Shown here in pieces: positions 28,213 to 38,739 of a DNA stretch of 41,828 nt. This DNA is from Chloroflexota bacterium (GTDB lineage: Bacteria; Chloroflexota; Limnocylindria; Limnocylindrales; Limnocylindraceae): the NCBI GenBank assembly GCA_003670745.1, contig QWQR01000006.1:1-41828 (forward strand), read 5' to 3'. The translations under genes and the position numbers were made by a program. Every line of letters starts with the position of its first letter. Positions within the stretch are counted from its first letter, which is position 1. The notes below the pieces were generated by a model. It did not search any database and had not been told where the DNA came from. It saw nothing but the letters and a program-made list of their open reading frames with translations.

Positions 28213-29670
28213 CTACTGCGGGTCGGCGAGAACGAGGAGGCGCAACTCCGTTGCCTCTTCGATCGCCCAGCGAACACCCTCGCGACCGAGTCCCGACTCC
28301 TTCACGCCGCCGTACGGCATGTGGTCGATGCGGTAGGTCGGAACGTCGTTGATGATCACTCCGCCAACCTCAAGCTGGTCGAACGCCTTACGGGTATGGG
28401 CGAGGTCGTTGGTGAAGACGCCGCACTGCAGGCCGAAGCGGCTCTCGTTGACTGACCGAATCGCGTCGTCGAAGGTCGCGAAGCGCTCCAGCACGACGAG
28501 CGGCGCGAACGCCTCCTCGCTGCACACCCGTGCAGTGCGTGGGGCGTCGGCGATGATCGTGGGGGCGAAGAGGCGCGGTGCGTCGGGGCGCAGCGGTGCG
28601 CCGCCGGCAAGGAGTCGCGCCCCCGCGGCGACCGCTTCAGTGATCCACTCCTGCGTTCGCGCCGCCGCCTTGTCGTCGATGAGTGGGCCAACGTCGGTGG
28701 TCGCGTCGGCAGGGTCGCCGACCTTCAGCTTTGCCGCACCGGCTACCAGGCGTCGCTCAAACTCGTCGGCGATCGCCTCATGCACGAAGATCCGCTGCAC
28801 GCTGATGCAGACCTGCCCCGCGTAGGCGAACGAGCCGATGAGGGCGCGCTTCACCGCCCAATCAAGATCGGCGTCTTGGTCGACGATGCATGCTGCGTTG
28901 CCCCCGAGCTCCAAGAGCACGCGCTTCGTTCCCGCGCGCGCCTTCATCGGCCAGCCGACCGCCGGCGATCCGGTAAATGAGAGGAGGCGGAAGCGTTCGT
29001 CATCAACGAGCGCATCGGCGCTCGCGCGATCGGTCGGGATGACGCTCAGCGCACCCTCGGGGAGCCCCGCCGCCACGGCGATCTCCGCAACTTTCAGCAT
29101 GATGAGCGGATCTGCTGATGGCGGCTTCAGCACGATGCTGCACCCTGCGGCGATCGCAGGTGCAACCTTATGCGCCGCGAGGTTCAACGGAAAGTTGAAG
29201 GGGCTGATCCCAAGGATCGGTCCGATCGGAAAACGTCGCGTGATGCCGAGGCGTCCGCGACTCGACGGCATCAGGTCGAGCGGAATCGTCTCGCCGATCA
29301 TTCGCTCCGCCTCTTCGGCGGCGAGGCGGAAGGTGAATGCGCCGCGATCAATCTCGGTGAGCGCGTCGCGGATCGGCTTCCCCGCCTCGGCGGAGAGCAG
29401 CGCAGCAAGTTCATCGCGTTGCGCTGCAATGCCGGCAGCGATCGCACGAAGGATCGCTGCGCGCTCCCAGGTGCCGAGCGCGCGCAGGCGTTCGAATCCC
29501 ACAACGGCGCCAGCGGCCGCGCGCTCGACCTGATCGGCCGAGGCGAGATACGTCGTTCCAACAAGGTGTCCGTCAAATGGCGAGCGAATCTCATGCGGGC
29601 GATCTGAACTCTCCCAGGCGCCGGCGACGAGAATCTTTTGTGCGGCGAGCCCCGCGGTATTGGTAGCCAT
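28213..29670 (-). CDS. NAD(P)-dependent aldehyde dehydrogenase
   Basis: GPILGISPFNFPLNLAAHKVAPAIAAGCSIVLKPPS, LLELGGNAACIVDQDADLDWAV, FAYAGQVCISVQRIFVHE (catalytic Cys). Confidence 0.93.
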   Translation of the reverse strand: MATNTAGLAAQKILVAGAWESSDRPHEIRSPFDGHLVGTTYLASADQVERAAAGAVVGFERLRALGTWERAAILRAIAAGIAAQRDELAALLSAEAGKPIRDALTEIDRGAFTFRLAAEEAERMIGETIPLDLMPSSRGRLGITRRFPIGPILGISPFNFPLNLAAHKVAPAIAAGCSIVLKPPSADPLIMLKVAEIAVAAGLPEGALSVIPTDRASADALVDDERFRLLSFTGSPAVGWPMKARAGTKRVLLELGGNAACIVDQDADLDWAVKRALIGSFAYAGQVCISVQRIFVHEAIADEFERRLVAGAAKLKVGDPADATTDVGPLIDDKAAARTQEWITEAVAAGARLLAGGAPLRPDAPRLFAPTIIADAPRTARVCSEEAFAPLVVLERFATFDDAIRSVNESRFGLQCGVFTNDLAHTRKAFDQLEVGGVIINDVPTYRIDHMPYGGVKESGLGREGVRWAIEEATELRLLVLADPQ

Positions 29671-29679
29671 GGCGCGAGT

Positions 29680-30555
29680 CTAGACCCGCGACGCTGGCTC
29701 GGTCGCGCGGGGATAGCTGCCGAGGAGGCGCAACTCCGTGGTCACGCCACGCAGCCCCTCGAGCGCCGTGGCGAGGGCAGGGTCGCCCTCCCCCGCATCG
29801 AGGTCAACCCAGAAGACGTACTCCCAGTCGGAGCCTGCGCTCGGTCGCGACTCGAGCTTGCTCATGTTCAACCCCGCGGAGGCGATCTGTGCGAGCACGG
29901 CGAGCAGCGTCCCTGGCTCGTTCTTCACGCCGATCAGCAGGGTCGTGCGATTCGTCGCACCGTTCGACGCCTCGGCCGTTGCGGCTCCGCGCGTCGCGGC
30001 GCCCTCTGCGCGCTGCAGGATCCAGAAACGGGTGCGATTCCCTTCGCTCCCCTCAACGGGACCGGTGAGCGGCGTGAGGCCGTGCAGCGTTGCTGCGCGC
30101 GGCGAGAGGAGCGCCGCCGCGTCGCGCTCGCGCCGCTCGCGGATCATCGCCCCGGCGCCGGCGGTGTTGTAGGTGGTGAGAAGCGTCCAGTCGCGCGACT
30201 TCAGGAAATCCTCTGCCTGCGCAAGCGCCTGCGCGTGGCTGTAGATACGCAGCACTTCGGCGAGTGCGACGCCAGGGAGCGCTGCGACCACCAGGTGAAC
30301 CGGCACAACCGCCTCGCCAACGATTTGCAGCGCCCCGTCGCGGAGCAGGTCGAGCGTCTCGCGCACGGTCCCGTTCACCACGTTCTCGATTGGCAGCACG
30401 CCAGCATCGGCGCGGCCGTCAAGGATCGCCTCGCGCACCGCACCGAACGAACCGACGGGGAGCGACGTTACCGCTTCGCCGAAGTAGGCGATCAGCGCAT
30501 CTTCGGCGAATGCGCCTGGCTCGCCGGCGTAGGCGACGCGGAGTGCTGCGCTCAT
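29680..30555 (-). CDS. pheA: Prephenate dehydratase with ACT domain
   Basis: LRVAYAGEPGAFAEDALIAYFGEAV, VLPIENVVNGTVRETLDLL, EGNRTRFWIL, KNEPGTLLAVLAQIASAGLNMSKLESRPSAGSDWEYVFWVDLD. Start at MSAAL (30555). Confidence 0.93.
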   Translation of the reverse strand: MSAALRVAYAGEPGAFAEDALIAYFGEAVTSLPVGSFGAVREAILDGRADAGVLPIENVVNGTVRETLDLLRDGALQIVGEAVVPVHLVVAALPGVALAEVLRIYSHAQALAQAEDFLKSRDWTLLTTYNTAGAGAMIRERRERDAAALLSPRAATLHGLTPLTGPVEGSEGNRTRFWILQRAEGAATRGAATAEASNGATNRTTLLIGVKNEPGTLLAVLAQIASAGLNMSKLESRPSAGSDWEYVFWVDLDAGEGDPALATALEGLRGVTTELRLLGSYPRATEPASRV

Positions 30556-30565
30556 TGTGCTGTGC

Positions 30566-32200
30566 TCATCGCGGAACGGCGCGCTCGGAGCGGCGTGATG
30601 CGCCGCCACCGCTGCGACGCAGCGCATATTCAAGCGAATCTGCGAGAGCGGTGGCCGAAGCGGCGATGATGTTCTCACCGACCCCCATCGTCGACCAGGC
30701 TTCGCCGCCGGCGACCGATTCAATCACCACGCGCGTCTTCGCCGCGGTCGCCGAGGCGCCGTCGAGGATGCGCACCTTGTAGTCGACGAGGTGCACCGCA
30801 TCGAGCTGCGGGTAGAAGGCGCCGAGCGCCTTGCGCAGCGCACGGTCGAGTGCATTGACTGGGCCGCTCCCGTCGGAGGCCGTGTGCAACTGCTCGCCGT
30901 TCACCTCAACCTTTACCGTTGCCTCGGCACGGGTCGAGGTGCCATCACGTCGCTCCACAACCACGGTGAAGTCGAGCACCTGGAAGGGGGCGACATAGTC
31001 CGGTCGGTGACGCTCCACGAGCAGCTCGAACGACGCCTCGGCCCCCTCATAACTCGCGCCCTCAGACTCAAGCTCCTTTACAAGGTTCGAGAGCGCCTTT
31101 GAGTCGAGCCCCGAGTCGGCGAGCTCAACGCCGAGCTCCGCGGCACGACTCCCGGCATTCGCCTTGCCGCCAAGCTCCGAAACGACGAGGCGACCGCGAT
31201 TGCCAACGATCGCTGGATCAATGTGCTGGTAGGCGCGCGGCGTCTTCACCTGCGCCGCGCCGTGCACGCCACCCTTGTGGGCGAAGGCCGAACGTCCAAC
31301 ATATGGCTGGTGATCATCTGGAGCGAGGTTTGCGATCTCGGCAACCGCGTGCGAGAGGCCGCTCAGCTCGCTCAGTCGATCTGCCCCCGCCACGGCGTAC
31401 GGCGTCTTCAGCGCGAGGTTCGCGAGGAGCGAGACGATGTTCGCGTTGCCGGCGCGCTCACCGTAGCCGTTGATCGTTGCCTGCACGTGACGCACCCCCG
31501 CGTCGACCGCGGCGAGGGCGTTCGCCACAGCGAGCTCCGCATCGTTGTGGGTGTGGATCCCCCAGACGATCGGCTTTCCCGACGCACCAGGATCGGCGGC
31601 GAGCGCCGCAGCGGCGTCGCGGACGATCGTCGCCATACGCCCGGTGAGGGTTCCACCATTCGTGTCGCAGAGCACCAGCGTCGACGCGCCAGCGTCGCGC
31701 GCGGCGCGCAGGGTGTCGAGCGCGTAGGCGTTGTCGGCCTCGTAGCCGTCAAAGAAGTGCTCAGCGTCGTACACCGCTTCGCGGCCGCGCTCGGTCATGT
31801 AGCCGATGCTCTCTGCGATCATCGCGAGGTTCTCGGCGCGCGACGTCTCGAGCACCTCGTCGACGTGGAGCGTCCAACTCTTGCCGAAGATCGTGACGAT
31901 CGGCGTCTCGGCGTCGAGGAGCGCGTTCAGGTTCGGATCGTCGCCGGGGCGGTTCGACTTATGACGCGTGCTGCCAAAGGCGGCGAGGCGGGCGCGCTCC
32001 CAGCGGATCTTCTTCGCCGCGGCGAAGAACTCGATGTCCTTCGGGTTCGAACCGGGCCAGCCCCCCTCGATCGCTGGCATGCCGAACTCGTCAAGGGCAC
32101 GGGCGATGCGCAGCTTGTCTTGCAGCGAGAGGACGAGCCCCTCGCGCTGCGCACCATCGCGCAGCGTCGTGTCGTAGAGGAGGACCGGATCACCACTCAT
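30566..32200 (-). CDS. cimA: (R)-citramalate synthase
   Basis: LLYDTTLRDGAQREGLVLSLQDKLRIARALDEFGMPAIEGGWPGSNPKDIEFF, IFGKSWTLHVDEVL, WGIHTHNDAELAVANALAAVDAGVRHVQATINGYGERAGNANI. Confidence 0.92.
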   Translation of the reverse strand: MSGDPVLLYDTTLRDGAQREGLVLSLQDKLRIARALDEFGMPAIEGGWPGSNPKDIEFFAAAKKIRWERARLAAFGSTRHKSNRPGDDPNLNALLDAETPIVTIFGKSWTLHVDEVLETSRAENLAMIAESIGYMTERGREAVYDAEHFFDGYEADNAYALDTLRAARDAGASTLVLCDTNGGTLTGRMATIVRDAAAALAADPGASGKPIVWGIHTHNDAELAVANALAAVDAGVRHVQATINGYGERAGNANIVSLLANLALKTPYAVAGADRLSELSGLSHAVAEIANLAPDDHQPYVGRSAFAHKGGVHGAAQVKTPRAYQHIDPAIVGNRGRLVVSELGGKANAGSRAAELGVELADSGLDSKALSNLVKELESEGASYEGAEASFELLVERHRPDYVAPFQVLDFTVVVERRDGTSTRAEATVKVEVNGEQLHTASDGSGPVNALDRALRKALGAFYPQLDAVHLVDYKVRILDGASATAAKTRVVIESVAGGEAWSTMGVGENIIAASATALADSLEYALRRSGGGASRRSERAVPR

Positions 32201-33363
32201 GCGAGGAGCGCCTCAACGATTGCGTCGGTCGCTTCGCGCGTGCCGACGAGGCGCAGCCCCGCAGCGCGGGCACCCGCCGCGTCGAGTTTTCCGGCGAGGT
32301 CGGCGGTGCGGGCACCGCTGCGAACGGCAGTTGCGACCGCGGCCTCAACGGCGGCGGCGGCTTCGGGTCGACCGAGCGACTCGCGCAGCATCATCGCGCC
32401 GGAGAGGATCGTGCCGATCGGGTTGGCGATGTTCTTTCCGGCGATGTCGGGGGCTGAGCCGTGGATCGGCTCGTAGAGGCCAAAGGTGCCGCTCGCCGTG
32501 CGGCGCTCACCGAGTGACGCCGAGGGGAGCATGCCGAGCGATCCGGCGAGCACCGCCGCCTCGTCGGAGAGGATGTCGCCGAAGAGGTTCTCGGTGACGA
32601 TCACGTCGAAGGTCCCCGGCCAGGTGGCGAGCAGCATTGCCGTGGAGTCGACGAGCCGATGCTCAAGCGCAACGTCTGGGTACTCAGCGCCGACCTCGGT
32701 GACGACCTTGCGCCAGAGGCGCGACGTTGCGAGCACGTTCGCCTTGTCGACCGAGGCGACGCGCTTGCGACGCTTGCGCGCCAGCTCAAAGGCGACCACG
32801 GCGATGCGTCGAATCTCATCTTCGTGATACGGGAGCGTGTCGACGGCGCGGCGGCCGGTGGGAGTTACCTCCTCACCCGAGGGCTTGCCGAAGTAGAGGC
32901 CGCCGGTCAGCTCGCGCACCACGAGCATGTCGACCCCCTCGAGTCGCTCCGCCTTGAGCGGCGACGACTCAACCAGCTCAGGGAGGATCGTGACGGGGCG
33001 CAGGTTCGCAAAGAGATTGAAGCGCGTGCGCAGGGCGAAGAGCGCCTGCTCGGGTCGCACGCTGGCGTTCGGGTTATCCCACTTCGGGCCGCCCACGGCG
33101 CCGAGGAGCAGCGCGTCGGCGGTCGCCGCAAGGTCGAGATCGGCATCGCGAATCGCGACGCCGTGCGCGTCGATCGCACAGCCGCCCGCTTCGATCTCGC
33201 GCCAGGCGAGGCGAAAGCCAAACTTTGCTGCGGCGGCGTCAAGCACGCGTCGTGTTGCGGCCACCACGTCGGGGCCAACCCCGTCACCGGGGATCGTGAC
33301 GATCAGGTGATCGGCGTCGCCAAGTGCGGCGCGATCGGCGAGCGGAGCAGCTGAAGTCTTCAC
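32197..33363 (-). CDS. leuB: 3-isopropylmalate dehydrogenase
   Basis: IVTIPGDGVGPDVVAATRRVLDAA, LLGAVGGPKWDNP, LVVRELTGGLYFGKPSG, VTENLFGDILSDEAAVLAGSLGMLPSASLG. Confidence 0.95.
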   Translation of the reverse strand: MKTSAAPLADRAALGDADHLIVTIPGDGVGPDVVAATRRVLDAAAAKFGFRLAWREIEAGGCAIDAHGVAIRDADLDLAATADALLLGAVGGPKWDNPNASVRPEQALFALRTRFNLFANLRPVTILPELVESSPLKAERLEGVDMLVVRELTGGLYFGKPSGEEVTPTGRRAVDTLPYHEDEIRRIAVVAFELARKRRKRVASVDKANVLATSRLWRKVVTEVGAEYPDVALEHRLVDSTAMLLATWPGTFDVIVTENLFGDILSDEAAVLAGSLGMLPSASLGERRTASGTFGLYEPIHGSAPDIAGKNIANPIGTILSGAMMLRESLGRPEAAAAVEAAVATAVRSGARTADLAGKLDAAGARAAGLRLVGTREATDAIVEALLA

Positions 33364-33373
33364 ACTGCCGCCC

Positions 33374-35014
33374 CTACTTCATCGCCTCGCGCGACCCCTC
33401 GACGGGGGCGCTCGGGGCACCGCTCGCGAGCGCTGCGAGCTTGTTCGCGGCGCTGATGTACGCGACCAGCGAGGCATCAATGATGTTGGTGCTCAGCCCT
33501 TGACCGGTGACGATCGGCGCCCCCTCGTTCGGATGCCCCTCAGCGTTCAAGTCGCTTGATCGACGGCAGCGTGCCGTCACCTGCCCCTGCGCATCTTCGC
33601 CCTCGGAGACGGCGCGAATCTCGTACTCGGCGAGCACTGGGTGCCAGCCGAGGTCCTTCTCAACTGCGCGGTCAATCGCCGCATACAGCGCGTCGACGGG
33701 GCCGTTGCCGTTTGACTCAGCGCCGCGCTCGGCGCCGTTCACGCGCACCTCCACGCGCCCCGACGAGCCGCCGCCGCGCGAGCTCGCGATGCTCCAATCG
33801 AGCAGTTCGATCGTTGCGGCGCTGCCGGTTGCTGCGCGCTTGTCGACGAGGGCGAGCAGGTCGGCGTCGGTCAGCTCCTTCTTCACGTCGGCGAGAGCGA
33901 TCGCCTCGCGGTAAAGCGCGTCGAGCGCCTCGCCGGTGAGGTCGTGCCCGAGCGCTGCGAGCTTCGACTGCAAGCCACGTCGCCCGGAGAGCTTGCCGAT
34001 GGTGATGCTCGAGCCGAGCAGGCCAACTGACTGCGGCGTCATGATCTCGTAGGTGAGCGGATTCTTTAACACGCCGTCTTGGTGGATCCCCGACTCATGG
34101 GCGAAGGCGTTCGCGCCGACGATCGCCTTGTTCGGCTGCACGGCGAACCCGGTCAAGTAGCTGACAAGTCGACTCGCCGCGGTGAGCTGCTCCGTTTGCA
34201 CGCCGATGTTGTGCGAGGAGAACTCGCCGGGGCGAGTGCGCAGCGCCATCACCACCTCTTCGAGCGAAGCGTTGCCGGCGCGCTCACCGAGGCCGTTGAT
34301 CGTGACCTCAACCTGACGGGCGCCTGCCTGCACTGAGGCGAGGGTGTTCGCCGTGGCGAGGCCAAGGTCGTTGTGACAATGCACGCTCACCGTTGCGTCG
34401 CGACCGACGAGGTCAACGACGCGCTTGGTGAGTGCGCCGAACTCCGCGGGGATCGCGTAGCCGACGGTGTCGGGGATGTTCACCGTTGACGCGCCCGCCT
34501 CAACGACTGCGGCGTAGACCTGCAGCAGATAGTCGTGATCGGTGCGGCTGGCATCTTCGGCGGAGAACTCCACCTCTGCGTCGCGACCGAGGCGCTCGCG
34601 CGCGTACTTCACCCACTTCACCGCCTCGGCGAGCGCCGCCTCACGCGTGGTGCGCAGCTTGTGGGTGAGGTGAATATCTGAGGTGGCGATAAAGAGGTGC
34701 AGGTGCGGGCGCTCAGCGACCTTGATCGCGTCAATCGCTCGCTGCGGGTCGCCCTCCTTGCAGCGCGCGAGCGCCGCAACGCCGATCCCCTTCGTCGCTT
34801 CGGCAATCTGGCGGACCGCCTCGAAGTCGCCCTCCGACGCCGAGGGGAACCCCGCTTCGATGACGTCAACCTTCAGCTTTGCGAGTTGACGCGCGACCTC
34901 AAGCTTCTCCGCAACGGTGAGGCCGGCCCCTGGGGCCTGCTCTCCGTCGCGCAGCGTCGTGTCGAAGATCCGAATGGCGCCGGTTGCGACGCCAGGACCC
35001 GGGGCGCCTCTCAC
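33374..35014 (-). CDS. leuA: 2-isopropylmalate synthase
   Basis: [116 protein letters not shown]. Confidence 0.96.
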   Translation of the reverse strand: MRGAPGPGVATGAIRIFDTTLRDGEQAPGAGLTVAEKLEVARQLAKLKVDVIEAGFPSASEGDFEAVRQIAEATKGIGVAALARCKEGDPQRAIDAIKVAERPHLHLFIATSDIHLTHKLRTTREAALAEAVKWVKYARERLGRDAEVEFSAEDASRTDHDYLLQVYAAVVEAGASTVNIPDTVGYAIPAEFGALTKRVVDLVGRDATVSVHCHNDLGLATANTLASVQAGARQVEVTINGLGERAGNASLEEVVMALRTRPGEFSSHNIGVQTEQLTAASRLVSYLTGFAVQPNKAIVGANAFAHESGIHQDGVLKNPLTYEIMTPQSVGLLGSSITIGKLSGRRGLQSKLAALGHDLTGEALDALYREAIALADVKKELTDADLLALVDKRAATGSAATIELLDWSIASSRGGGSSGRVEVRVNGAERGAESNGNGPVDALYAAIDRAVEKDLGWHPVLAEYEIRAVSEGEDAQGQVTARCRRSSDLNAEGHPNEGAPIVTGQGLSTNIIDASLVAYISAANKLAALASGAPSAPVEGSREAMK

Positions 35015-36060
35015 GCCTTCGCACCCTTCTCGGCGGCGCCCTGTGCGCCGTCCATGTCGACCTCAACCGGATTCAAGAAGGTCATCTGCTTTCGCAGGCC
35101 GCGACCGACCGTCTCGATCGGATGCCCCGAGTTCTCGGCGCGTAGCCGCTTGTAGTTCGGGCGACCCGCCTCATCTTCGGCGATCCACCCCTTTGCAAAG
35201 GTGCCGTCTTGGATCTCGGTGAGCACCTGCTTCATGCGCGCCTTCACCGACGCATCAATGATGCGCGGACCCGACACGTAGTCGCCGTACTCGGCCGTGT
35301 CAGATACGGAGAAGCGCATGAAGTCGAGTCCGCCGCGATACATGAGATCAACGATGAGCTTCAGCTCGTGCATCGTCTCGAAGTAGGCAAGCTCCGGATC
35401 GTAGCCACCCTCAACCAGCGTCTCCCACGCGCTTTTCACGAGCTGCGCCGTTCCGCCGCAGAGCACGGCCTGCTCACCGAAGAGATCGCTCTCCGTCTCG
35501 TCCTTGAAGGTGGTCTCCATGATCCCTGCCTTCGTGCAACCGAGGCCGTTCGCGTACGCCATCACGCGTGCGCGCGCGGTCCCCGAAGCGTCCTGATGAA
35601 TGGCGAAGAGCGCTGGCACGCCGCCGCCGGAGACGTAGACCGAACGCACGAGGTGGCCGGGCCCCTTCGGCGCGACCATCCCAACGTCGATCCCCGCCGC
35701 GGGGGCGATGCGACCGAAGTGAATGTTGAATCCGTGGGCGAAGAGGAGGAGCGTCCCCGGCTTCAGGTTTGGAGCAATGTCGCGCTCGTAGAGCGCCTTC
35801 TGCCCCGTGTCGGGGGTCGCGATCATCACGACGTCGGCAGACTTCACAGCGTCGGCGACCGAGGCAACCTTCAGGCCGTCACCCTCGGCAACGGCGCGGC
35901 TCTTCGACCCCTCCTTGAGGCCAACGACCACATCGAGGCCCGACTCCTTGAGATTGCGGGCGTGGGCGTGCCCCTGGCTTCCGTAGCCGATCACCGCAAT
36001 CCTCTGACCCTTGAGCGCCTCGATCGGCGCCTCTGCGCTGTAGAACATCTTCACGCTCAT
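35011..36060 (-). CDS. ilvC: Ketol-acid reductoisomerase
   Basis: [99 protein letters not shown]. Confidence 0.96.
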   Translation of the reverse strand: MSVKMFYSAEAPIEALKGQRIAVIGYGSQGHAHARNLKESGLDVVVGLKEGSKSRAVAEGDGLKVASVADAVKSADVVMIATPDTGQKALYERDIAPNLKPGTLLLFAHGFNIHFGRIAPAAGIDVGMVAPKGPGHLVRSVYVSGGGVPALFAIHQDASGTARARVMAYANGLGCTKAGIMETTFKDETESDLFGEQAVLCGGTAQLVKSAWETLVEGGYDPELAYFETMHELKLIVDLMYRGGLDFMRFSVSDTAEYGDYVSGPRIIDASVKARMKQVLTEIQDGTFAKGWIAEDEAGRPNYKRLRAENSGHPIETVGRGLRKQMTFLNPVEVDMDGAQGAAEKGAKA

Positions 36061-36614
36061 CGCTTCACCTGCTCCTCTATGGACCCGCTTCCGCGGGACA
36101 TGACTACGGAGCCAGTTCGCACCAGCTCCTTGATTCCAAACTCCCGGAGGAGCTCGACCAGTCGGTCGACCTCGCCAGGCTCACCGATCGCTTCGACGAC
36201 GACCGCATCATCGCCCAGGTCAACGACCCGGCCGTGATGCATCTCTGCGACGCTGACGATCTCGGGTCGATTGCGCTTCGTCGCGCGCACCTTAATAAGG
36301 GCGAGCTCGTGCTCCACGATCGAGTCGTCGGTCACGTCTTGGACCTTCAACACGTCGATGAGCTTGTAGAGCTGCTTCGCCGCCTGCTCCACGTGCACCT
36401 CGTCGCCGAGGATCGTGAGGGTCATGCGCGACGTGCCCGGATCGTCGGTCGCCGAAACGGCGAGCGACTCAATGTTGAAGTTGCGCGCGCGCATAAGGCT
36501 GGCGACGCGATTCAGCACACCCGGGCGGTTGTTCACGATCGCCACGATCAGGTGGCGGCGTGCCTCGCCCGATCCTGGAAGGCTGCGTGCTGGCGCCTGG
36601 CTGCTCGGGGTCAT
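36057..36614 (-). CDS. ilvN: Acetolactate synthase small subunit
   Basis: [47 protein letters not shown] (ACT), [17 protein letters not shown]. Confidence 0.95.
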   Translation of the reverse strand: MTPSSQAPARSLPGSGEARRHLIVAIVNNRPGVLNRVASLMRARNFNIESLAVSATDDPGTSRMTLTILGDEVHVEQAAKQLYKLIDVLKVQDVTDDSIVEHELALIKVRATKRNRPEIVSVAEMHHGRVVDLGDDAVVVEAIGEPGEVDRLVELLREFGIKELVRTGSVVMSRGSGSIEEQVKR

Positions 36615-38524
36615 CGCGCCGCCCCTCCGCTTCCAGAGCCGTCGGCGGGATCGGCCGGATCGCGGCGCGGACCGCTCGCGCCGTCGGTCACGTCTTCGCC
36701 GTCATCGCCCCACTTGTCGATGAGGTCGGAGAGCCCCTTTCCGGCGGGCATCATCGGATACACATTCTGTCGCTCGGCGATCTCGAACCAGATCATCGCC
36801 GGTCCATCGACCGCGTTCGCGGATGCAACTGCGGCATCGACCTCTTCAGGCTTCGAGACCTTCCAGGCGGGAACGCCGTACGCCTCGCAAAGCTTCAAGT
36901 AATCAGGGCCGTTCAGCTGCTCAGAGTGGTAGTTGCCGGCGTAGACGATCTCCTGCCACTGTCGAATCATCCCGAGCTTCTTGTTGTCGAGCAGCGCGAT
37001 CTTTACCGGAATCTTTTCTTGCACGATCGTCGCCAACTCCTGCAGCGTCATTTGGAAACCGCCATCACCGGCGATCGCCCACGAGCGCTTCTCGGGAACA
37101 GCGACTGCGGCGCCCATCGCGGCGGGGAGTGCAAAGCCCATCGTGCCGAGCCCGCCCGACGAGAGGTGCGAGTTGGTGCGGCGGAAGCCGCCGTAGCGCG
37201 CCACCCACATCTGGTTCTGGCCAACGTCGGCGGTGAGGTTGGCGTCGTGGTCGCAGCCTGCAGCGATCCGATCGACCACGAAGTCGGCGGAGAGGACCCC
37301 ATCGCGCCAGCCGCCCGACCCATGCCATGGCGACTCGACGCTCTCGGCGCGCCAGGTGGCGAGTTCTGCGAAGAGCGCGGCACGACGCGATGCGTCGACC
37401 GTATCGATGAGCGGAAGCAGGGCGCCGAGCACGCTCTTCGCGTCGCCAACAACGGGAATATCGGCGACGACGTTCTTGCCGATCTCGGCCGGATCAATGT
37501 CGACATGCACGATGCGCGCCTTCGGCGCGAAGGTGCGCACGTTTCCGGTCACGCGATCGTCAAAGCGCATCCCCACCGCAAGGATCAGGTCGGCGGATTG
37601 GATCGCGCGGTTCGCGTGCTTCCAGCCGTGCATCCCCATGTAGCCGTAGGCGAGCGGGTCGCGCTCATCGATCGCGCCGATCCCGAGCAGCGTCCAGGCG
37701 ACGGGGATCTGCGCCTTGCGTGCGAGCGCGAGCAGCTCGGTTTCGGCGTGCGAGATCAGAATCCCGTGCCCAACGAGGAGCATCGGGCGCTCTGCCGCGG
37801 TGATCGCCTCAGCGACGCTCTTGAGCTGTCGTGGATGTCCTTCCATCTTCGGGCGGTACCCCGGAAGTCCGGCGAGCACCTCCTCGTCGCTCGGATGCGG
37901 CGCCGACGTTTGGCCCATGAGCGCGTCCTTGGTGATGTCGACGTGCACTGGTCCGGGTCGTCCGCTCCGCGCAATATGGAACGCCTCGGCGACCACAGCG
38001 GGAATCTCATCGGCGCTGCGCACCAAATAGTTGTGCTTCGTCATTGGCAGGGTGATGCCCGTGATGTCGATCTCTTGAAAGGCATCCTTACCAAGGAGCG
38101 CGCCGGGAACGTTCCCGGTGATCACCACCATCGGCACCGAATCGAGCATCGCGGTGCCGATCCCGGTGACAAGGTTGGTGGCGCCGGGGCCGGAGGTGCC
38201 GAGGCAGACACCAACGCGACCGGATGCGCGCGCGTAGCCGTCGGCGGCGTGCGCCGCCCCCTGCTCGTGGCGCACGAGGATGTGTCGCAGCTTCGGATGA
38301 TCGGCGAGCACGTCATAGAGCGGAAGGATCACGCCGCCGGGGTAGCCCCACATCACGTCGCTCCCCTGGCGCAGCAGCGCCTCGCAGAGTGCGTCGGCAC
38401 CGATGCGCGGTCGCGCACCGTCGCGCGAATCAATGCGCGCGTCACGGAGCATCTCCTTGCGCGCGCGCTCGGACTCCGCCGCAGCGGCGGTCCCCGCGCC
38501 TGGAACGTGCCCAATCTGCGTCAT
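36611..38524 (-). CDS. ilvB: Acetolactate synthase large subunit
   Basis: ALCEALLRQGSDVMWGYPGGVILPLYDVL, GVCLGTSGPGATNLVTGIGTAMLDSVPMVVITGNV, WAIAGDGGFQMTLQELATIVQEKIPVKIALLDNKKLGMIRQWQ (ThDP motif). Start 38524 with SD AAAGGAG. Confidence 0.95.
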   Translation of the reverse strand: MTQIGHVPGAGTAAAAESERARKEMLRDARIDSRDGARPRIGADALCEALLRQGSDVMWGYPGGVILPLYDVLADHPKLRHILVRHEQGAAHAADGYARASGRVGVCLGTSGPGATNLVTGIGTAMLDSVPMVVITGNVPGALLGKDAFQEIDITGITLPMTKHNYLVRSADEIPAVVAEAFHIARSGRPGPVHVDITKDALMGQTSAPHPSDEEVLAGLPGYRPKMEGHPRQLKSVAEAITAAERPMLLVGHGILISHAETELLALARKAQIPVAWTLLGIGAIDERDPLAYGYMGMHGWKHANRAIQSADLILAVGMRFDDRVTGNVRTFAPKARIVHVDIDPAEIGKNVVADIPVVGDAKSVLGALLPLIDTVDASRRAALFAELATWRAESVESPWHGSGGWRDGVLSADFVVDRIAAGCDHDANLTADVGQNQMWVARYGGFRRTNSHLSSGGLGTMGFALPAAMGAAVAVPEKRSWAIAGDGGFQMTLQELATIVQEKIPVKIALLDNKKLGMIRQWQEIVYAGNYHSEQLNGPDYLKLCEAYGVPAWKVSKPEEVDAAVASANAVDGPAMIWFEIAERQNVYPMMPAGKGLSDLIDKWGDDGEDVTDGASGPRRDPADPADGSGSGGAAR

Positions 38525-38550
38525 CGCGCTCCTTTCCCCTGAGAACACGA

Positions 38551-38575
38551 AACCCCCGCCTCGTTGGCGGGGGTT
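38551..38575 (-). terminator. Rho-independent-like attenuator hairpin between leader peptide and ilvB
   Basis: Minus strand AACCCCCGCC-AACGA-GGCGGGGGTT (10-bp perfect stem, 5-nt loop) followed by TCGTGTTCT, 26 nt upstream of ilvB ATG. Confidence 0.7.
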
Positions 38576-38619
38576 CTGGGTTCCGTTCGGTCGGTCTCTA
38601 CGTCCGCCCGCTCGTCTCC

Positions 38620-38739
38620 TCAGCCCCGCCGGGGCCGAATAAGCGACCCGAGAAGGTCGCCGACCCCCTCGATAATCGCGAAGTGGCGTACGAGGACGGC
38701 GATCTCGATCGTGCCCTGGAACGCCCCAACGGTTGTCAT
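38620..38739 (-). CDS. Candidate ilv operon leader peptide (39 aa)
   Basis: Manual translation: MTTVGAFQGTIEIAVLVRHFAIIEGVGDLLGSLIRPRRG*; 13 of 39 residues are Ile/Val/Leu. Sits between a TAGGCT -10-like box (38749-38754) and the attenuator hairpin. Below the ORF-track length cut-off. Confidence 0.55.
   Translation of the reverse strand: MTTVGAFQGTIEIAVLVRHFAIIEGVGDLLGSLIRPRRG

Noticed and set aside
36560-38542. 660-aa plus-strand ORF opposite ilvB (also 31223..32476 +, 26444..27964 +, 4900..6273 -)
   Set aside because: Antisense shadow ORFs of strongly coding genes in high-GC DNA; Arg/His/Gly/Val-rich with no recognisable domain, and the opposite strand encodes clear enzymes.
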